8,029 nt of DNA, taken from Candidatus Pelagibacter sp. TMED165. Lineage in GTDB: Bacteria; Pseudomonadota; Alphaproteobacteria; Pelagibacterales; Pelagibacteraceae. Shown in pieces: positions 6,109-8,029 of this stretch (the first letter of the stretch is position 1; every line of letters begins with the position of its first letter). The DNA is taken from the NCBI GenBank assembly GCA_002171035.2, contig NHHO02000015.1:4874-12902 (forward strand), written 5' to 3'. The position numbers and the translations under genes are program-made. Under the pieces are notes generated by a model. The model saw only the letters and a program-made list of their open reading frames with translations. It did not search any database and was not told the DNA's origin.

Positions 6109-7143
6109 TGGAGCTGGATTAGGATTATTACTATGAATAGTATTTATTTTTTCCAAGATTTCCGTGCCTAATTCAATATTAATACTTTCTATATTTTCCT
6201 TTAACTGGTCCATTGTTGTTGCCCCAATAATATTGCTTGTAACAAACGGTCTTGAAAAAACGAAAGCCTGAGCAAGTTGAGTGGCGGTTATCCCGCTTTC
6301 TTTTGCTAAATTATAATATTCCTCATAAGCTAGCAAAGCCTTTGAATTTCCATATCTTTCCCAACCCTTAAATAAAGCTTGTCTAGAATTTTTTGGCATC
6401 TGATTATTTCTGTATTTACCAGTAAGATAACCAGTGGCAAGCGGATAATAAGCTAATAAACCACACTTATCTCTGATAGATATTTCCGAAAGACCAATTT
6501 CATATGTTCTATTAGTTAAATTGTAAGGATTTTGTATTGACACCATCCTAGGTAAATTTTTATTCTTTGAAATATTTAAAAAATTTGACAGCCCAAACGC
6601 ACTTTCGTTTGAGACACCAATATATCTAATTTTACCTTTTTTTATAAATTTTGATAAAGAAATAAGTATTGACTCAAAGTCATTCCATTTCCCCTCATTT
6701 TTTTGATGAACGTAACCAATTTGACCAAAGTTATTTACTGATCGTTCCGGCCAGTGTAATTGATAGAGATCTATGTAATCTGTCTTAAGCCTTTTTAAAC
6801 TTCCATCAATTGCTGATTCAAGACTCTTTTCATCGTAATTATTTTTGCCATTCCTAATCCAATTACATCTTGGTCCCGCCACTTTTGTTGCTAAAATAAT
6901 GTCTTGTCCATTTTTTTTACTCAAAAACCAATCTCCTATTATTTCTTCTGTTATGCCATATGTCTCTGCTTTGGGCGGAACAGAATATAATTCAGCAGTA
7001 TCAAAAAAATTAACCCCTTTTTCTAAAGAGAAATTCATTTGTTCAAACGCATCTTTCTTTGAATTTTGTTCGCCCCAAGTCATAGTACCGAGACAAATTA
7101 GACTCACATCAATGTTAGTATTGCCCAATTTTTTAAATTTCAT
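6106..7143 (-). CDS. tas: Aldo/keto reductase, Tas-like
   Basis: This is a cytoplasmic NADP(H)-dependent oxidoreductase of the aldo/keto reductase superfamily. At 345 aa it closely parallels E. coli Tas from end to end: LGTMTWGEQNS (18-28), SVPPKAETYGITEE (54-67), SLKRLKTDYIDLYQLHWPER (115-134), GKIRYIGVSNESAFG, SIQNPYNLTNR, the NADP-binding IIGATTMDQLKENIES and the C-terminal NPAP. The catalytic tetrad of the superfamily is present as Asp48, Tyr53, Lys87 and His130. E. coli Tas was found as a suppressor of tyrosine auxotrophy; the natural substrate is not known, and none can be named here. The ATG at 7143 gives a normal N-terminus (MKFKKLGNTNIDVS). It is the first gene of the leftward group and diverges from the Bax inhibitor-1 family gene across 78 bp. 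No Shine-Dalgarno is visible. Confidence 0.92.
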   Translation of the reverse strand: MKFKKLGNTNIDVSLICLGTMTWGEQNSKKDAFEQMNFSLEKGVNFFDTAELYSVPPKAETYGITEEIIGDWFLSKKNGQDIILATKVAGPRCNWIRNGKNNYDEKSLESAIDGSLKRLKTDYIDLYQLHWPERSVNNFGQIGYVHQKNEGKWNDFESILISLSKFIKKGKIRYIGVSNESAFGLSNFLNISKNKNLPRMVSIQNPYNLTNRTYEIGLSEISIRDKCGLLAYYPLATGYLTGKYRNNQMPKNSRQALFKGWERYGNSKALLAYEEYYNLAKESGITATQLAQAFVFSRPFVTSNIIGATTMDQLKENIESINIELGTEILEKINTIHSNNPNPAP

Positions 7144-7221
7144 ATGTTTTTCATCAATAAAAGCTTACTTTTAACGTATATTCAATATTGAAAAGATTAA
7201 AAAAAATATTATATTAGTCTT
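7144..7221. promoter_or_regulatory. Divergent promoter region between tas and the Bax inhibitor-1 family gene
   Basis: This is the largest gap in the window, 78 bp. On the plus strand TTGAAA (7188-7193), a 16-bp spacer and TATATT (7210-7215) make a good sigma-70 type promoter. Transcription would then begin at or next to the ATG at 7222. On the minus strand TTGAAT (7185-7180), a 17-bp spacer and TTTTAT (7162-7157) make a weaker promoter for tas. Both -35 boxes come from the palindrome at 7181-7192. Confidence 0.6.
7181..7192. repeat. 12-bp palindrome joining the two candidate -35 boxes
   Basis: TTCAATATTGAA is a perfect palindrome. Each strand reads a TTGAA core from it, giving the likely -35 element of both divergent promoters. 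A protein bound here could shut both off together; this is inference, and a palindrome of this length is not rare in AT-rich DNA. Confidence 0.5.
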
Positions 7222-7974
7222 ATGGTTTCAAATAGACAAACTCAAGCAGCAAAATCATCTTTATCTGAGGCAATTATTGATCAGGGCTTGAGAGCCTATA
7301 TGCTTAAAGTTTATAATTATATGGCCTCTGGAGTTTTGCTCACAGGATTTGTGGCTTTGTTTCTTTTTAAAATGTCTGTTGTTTCCGGACCAGGAGGAGA
7401 GATATTAGGCCTAACTAACCTTGGAAACTCCCTTTATAATTCTCCATTGATGTGGGTCGTAATGCTCGCACCTCTTGGAGTAGTTTTTTATATGAGTTTT
7501 GGTATTGCAAAAATGAGTGTTTCAAAAGCTCAAACCGTTTTTTGGATTTTTGCAGCTTTGATGGGAGCCTCACTTTCTTCAATATTTTTAATTTATACTG
7601 GAGCCAGTATTACAAGAGTTTTCTTCATTACAGCTGGAACGTTCGGTGCGATGAGTATTTATGGATATACAACTAAAAGAGATTTAACAAAGCTGGGCTC
7701 TTTTTTAATGATGGGTCTTATTGGAATTATTATAGCTTCACTGGTAAATATTTTTCTTAAATCTTCTATGATGTATTTTGTTATTTCAATAATTGGAGTT
7801 TTAATTTTTGTAGGATTAACGGCTTACGATACCCAAAAAATAAAAAACATGTACTTAGCAAGCGATAGTGGAGAGCTCATGGGGAAAAAAGCAGTAATGG
7901 GTGCGCTTACACTCTACCTTGATTTTATAAATTTATTTATAATGCTACTTAGACTTTTTGGGCAAAGAAGATAA
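7222..7974 (+). CDS. Bax inhibitor-1/YccA family membrane protein
   Basis: This is a 250-aa inner-membrane protein of the BI-1 (TMBIM, PF01027) family, in the YbhL/YccA group. A cytosolic N-terminus with IDQGLRAYMLKVYNYMASG (19-37), typical of alphaproteobacterial members, leads into seven hydrophobic segments at about 34-50, 76-95, 104-125, 129-148, 157-178, 183-201 and 226-246. The two conserved acidic positions of the family are in GLTAYDTQKIK (Asp203) and LYLDFINLF (Asp234). By analogy with the Bacillus BsYetJ aspartate pair they may form a pH-sensitive gate for calcium leak, which is family knowledge and not shown here. YccA of E. coli interacts with the FtsH protease, another possible role. 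It ends in the basic FGQRR. The ATG at 7222 has no Shine-Dalgarno, but a good promoter places transcription start at about the ATG itself. Confidence 0.92.
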   Translation: MVSNRQTQAAKSSLSEAIIDQGLRAYMLKVYNYMASGVLLTGFVALFLFKMSVVSGPGGEILGLTNLGNSLYNSPLMWVVMLAPLGVVFYMSFGIAKMSVSKAQTVFWIFAALMGASLSSIFLIYTGASITRVFFITAGTFGAMSIYGYTTKRDLTKLGSFLMMGLIGIIIASLVNIFLKSSMMYFVISIIGVLIFVGLTAYDTQKIKNMYLASDSGELMGKKAVMGALTLYLDFINLFIMLLRLFGQRR

Positions 7975-8029
7975 TTACTTTACGAGTCTTAAATAATTCC
8001 AGCTTGTTTTATTAATCAATACTTTTAAA
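7975..8029 (-). CDS. Possible C-terminal end of a convergent gene (unidentified)
   Basis: On the minus strand a TAA stop (7977-7975) directly abuts the stop of the Bax inhibitor-1 family gene. The frame then stays open to the window edge for 17 codons, reading LKVLINKTSWNYLRLVK. Trp, Tyr and Arg in this frame look more like coding than random A/T sequence, and zero spacing fits the packing elsewhere in the window. I do not recognise the family, and 17 open codons can occur by chance, so this is tentative. Confidence 0.35.
   Translation of the reverse strand, partial: LKVLINKTSWNYLRLVK

Noticed and set aside
6845..7174. 109-codon plus-strand open frame opposite the start of tas
   Set aside because: The Tas-like protein aligns along its whole length on the other strand; this frame is its antisense shadow and also covers the promoter gap.
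7452..7676. 74-codon plus-strand frame inside the Bax inhibitor-1 family gene
   Set aside because: It is an out-of-frame shadow of a conserved membrane protein and has no independent start signal.
1..8029. Mobile element, phage, defence system, CRISPR array or horizontally acquired island
   Set aside because: No transposase, integrase, repeat array or composition break is visible; all genes fit an ordinary compact chromosome.

Overview
The window is gene-dense, very AT-rich chromosomal DNA from a streamlined bacterium, most likely a marine alphaproteobacterium of the SAR11 (Pelagibacterales) type. The grounds are low GC by eye, gaps of 0-80 bp, stop/start overlaps, tsaD divergent from hemC (an arrangement known from alphaproteobacteria), an IalB-family secreted protein, and an alphaproteobacterial-style Bax inhibitor-1 family protein. 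The lineage is an inference from gene content and composition; no marker gene such as 16S rRNA is present.

Layout. (1) 1-104, minus strand: the first 34 codons of tsaD (tRNA t6A synthesis), running off the left edge. (2) 105-142: a 38-bp divergent promoter region with an 18-bp all-A/T perfect palindrome. (3) 143-3986, plus strand: a tight probable operon hemC-hemD-mscS-yggT-folD, with junctions of -4, -23, -4 and +2 nt. HemC and HemD are consecutive heme-pathway enzymes that turn porphobilinogen into uroporphyrinogen III. MscS is a mechanosensitive channel, YggT a small membrane protein, and FolD supplies one-carbon folates. (4) 3973-7143, minus strand: tas (aldo/keto reductase) - ialB-like secreted protein - argG - psiE-like membrane protein, read in that order. 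The ialB-like and argG genes share a base (TAATG), and psiE converges on folD with a 14-bp overlap. (5) 7144-7221: a second divergent promoter region, with a 12-bp palindrome whose two halves supply a TTGAA core to each strand. (6) 7222-7974, plus strand: a seven-helix Bax inhibitor-1/YccA family protein. (7) 7975-8029: possibly the 3' end of a convergent gene.

There is no rRNA, tRNA, insertion sequence, phage gene, CRISPR array or toxin-antitoxin pair that I can see. No stretch longer than about 80 bp lacks a gene. All recognisable proteins have full family length and their key residues. I see no strong candidate for a new biological system. The points worth checking are regulatory and architectural: near absence of Shine-Dalgarno sites, a predicted leaderless mRNA, dyads in the spacers, homopolymer tracts in hemC and argG, and operon make-up that differs from other alphaproteobacteria.
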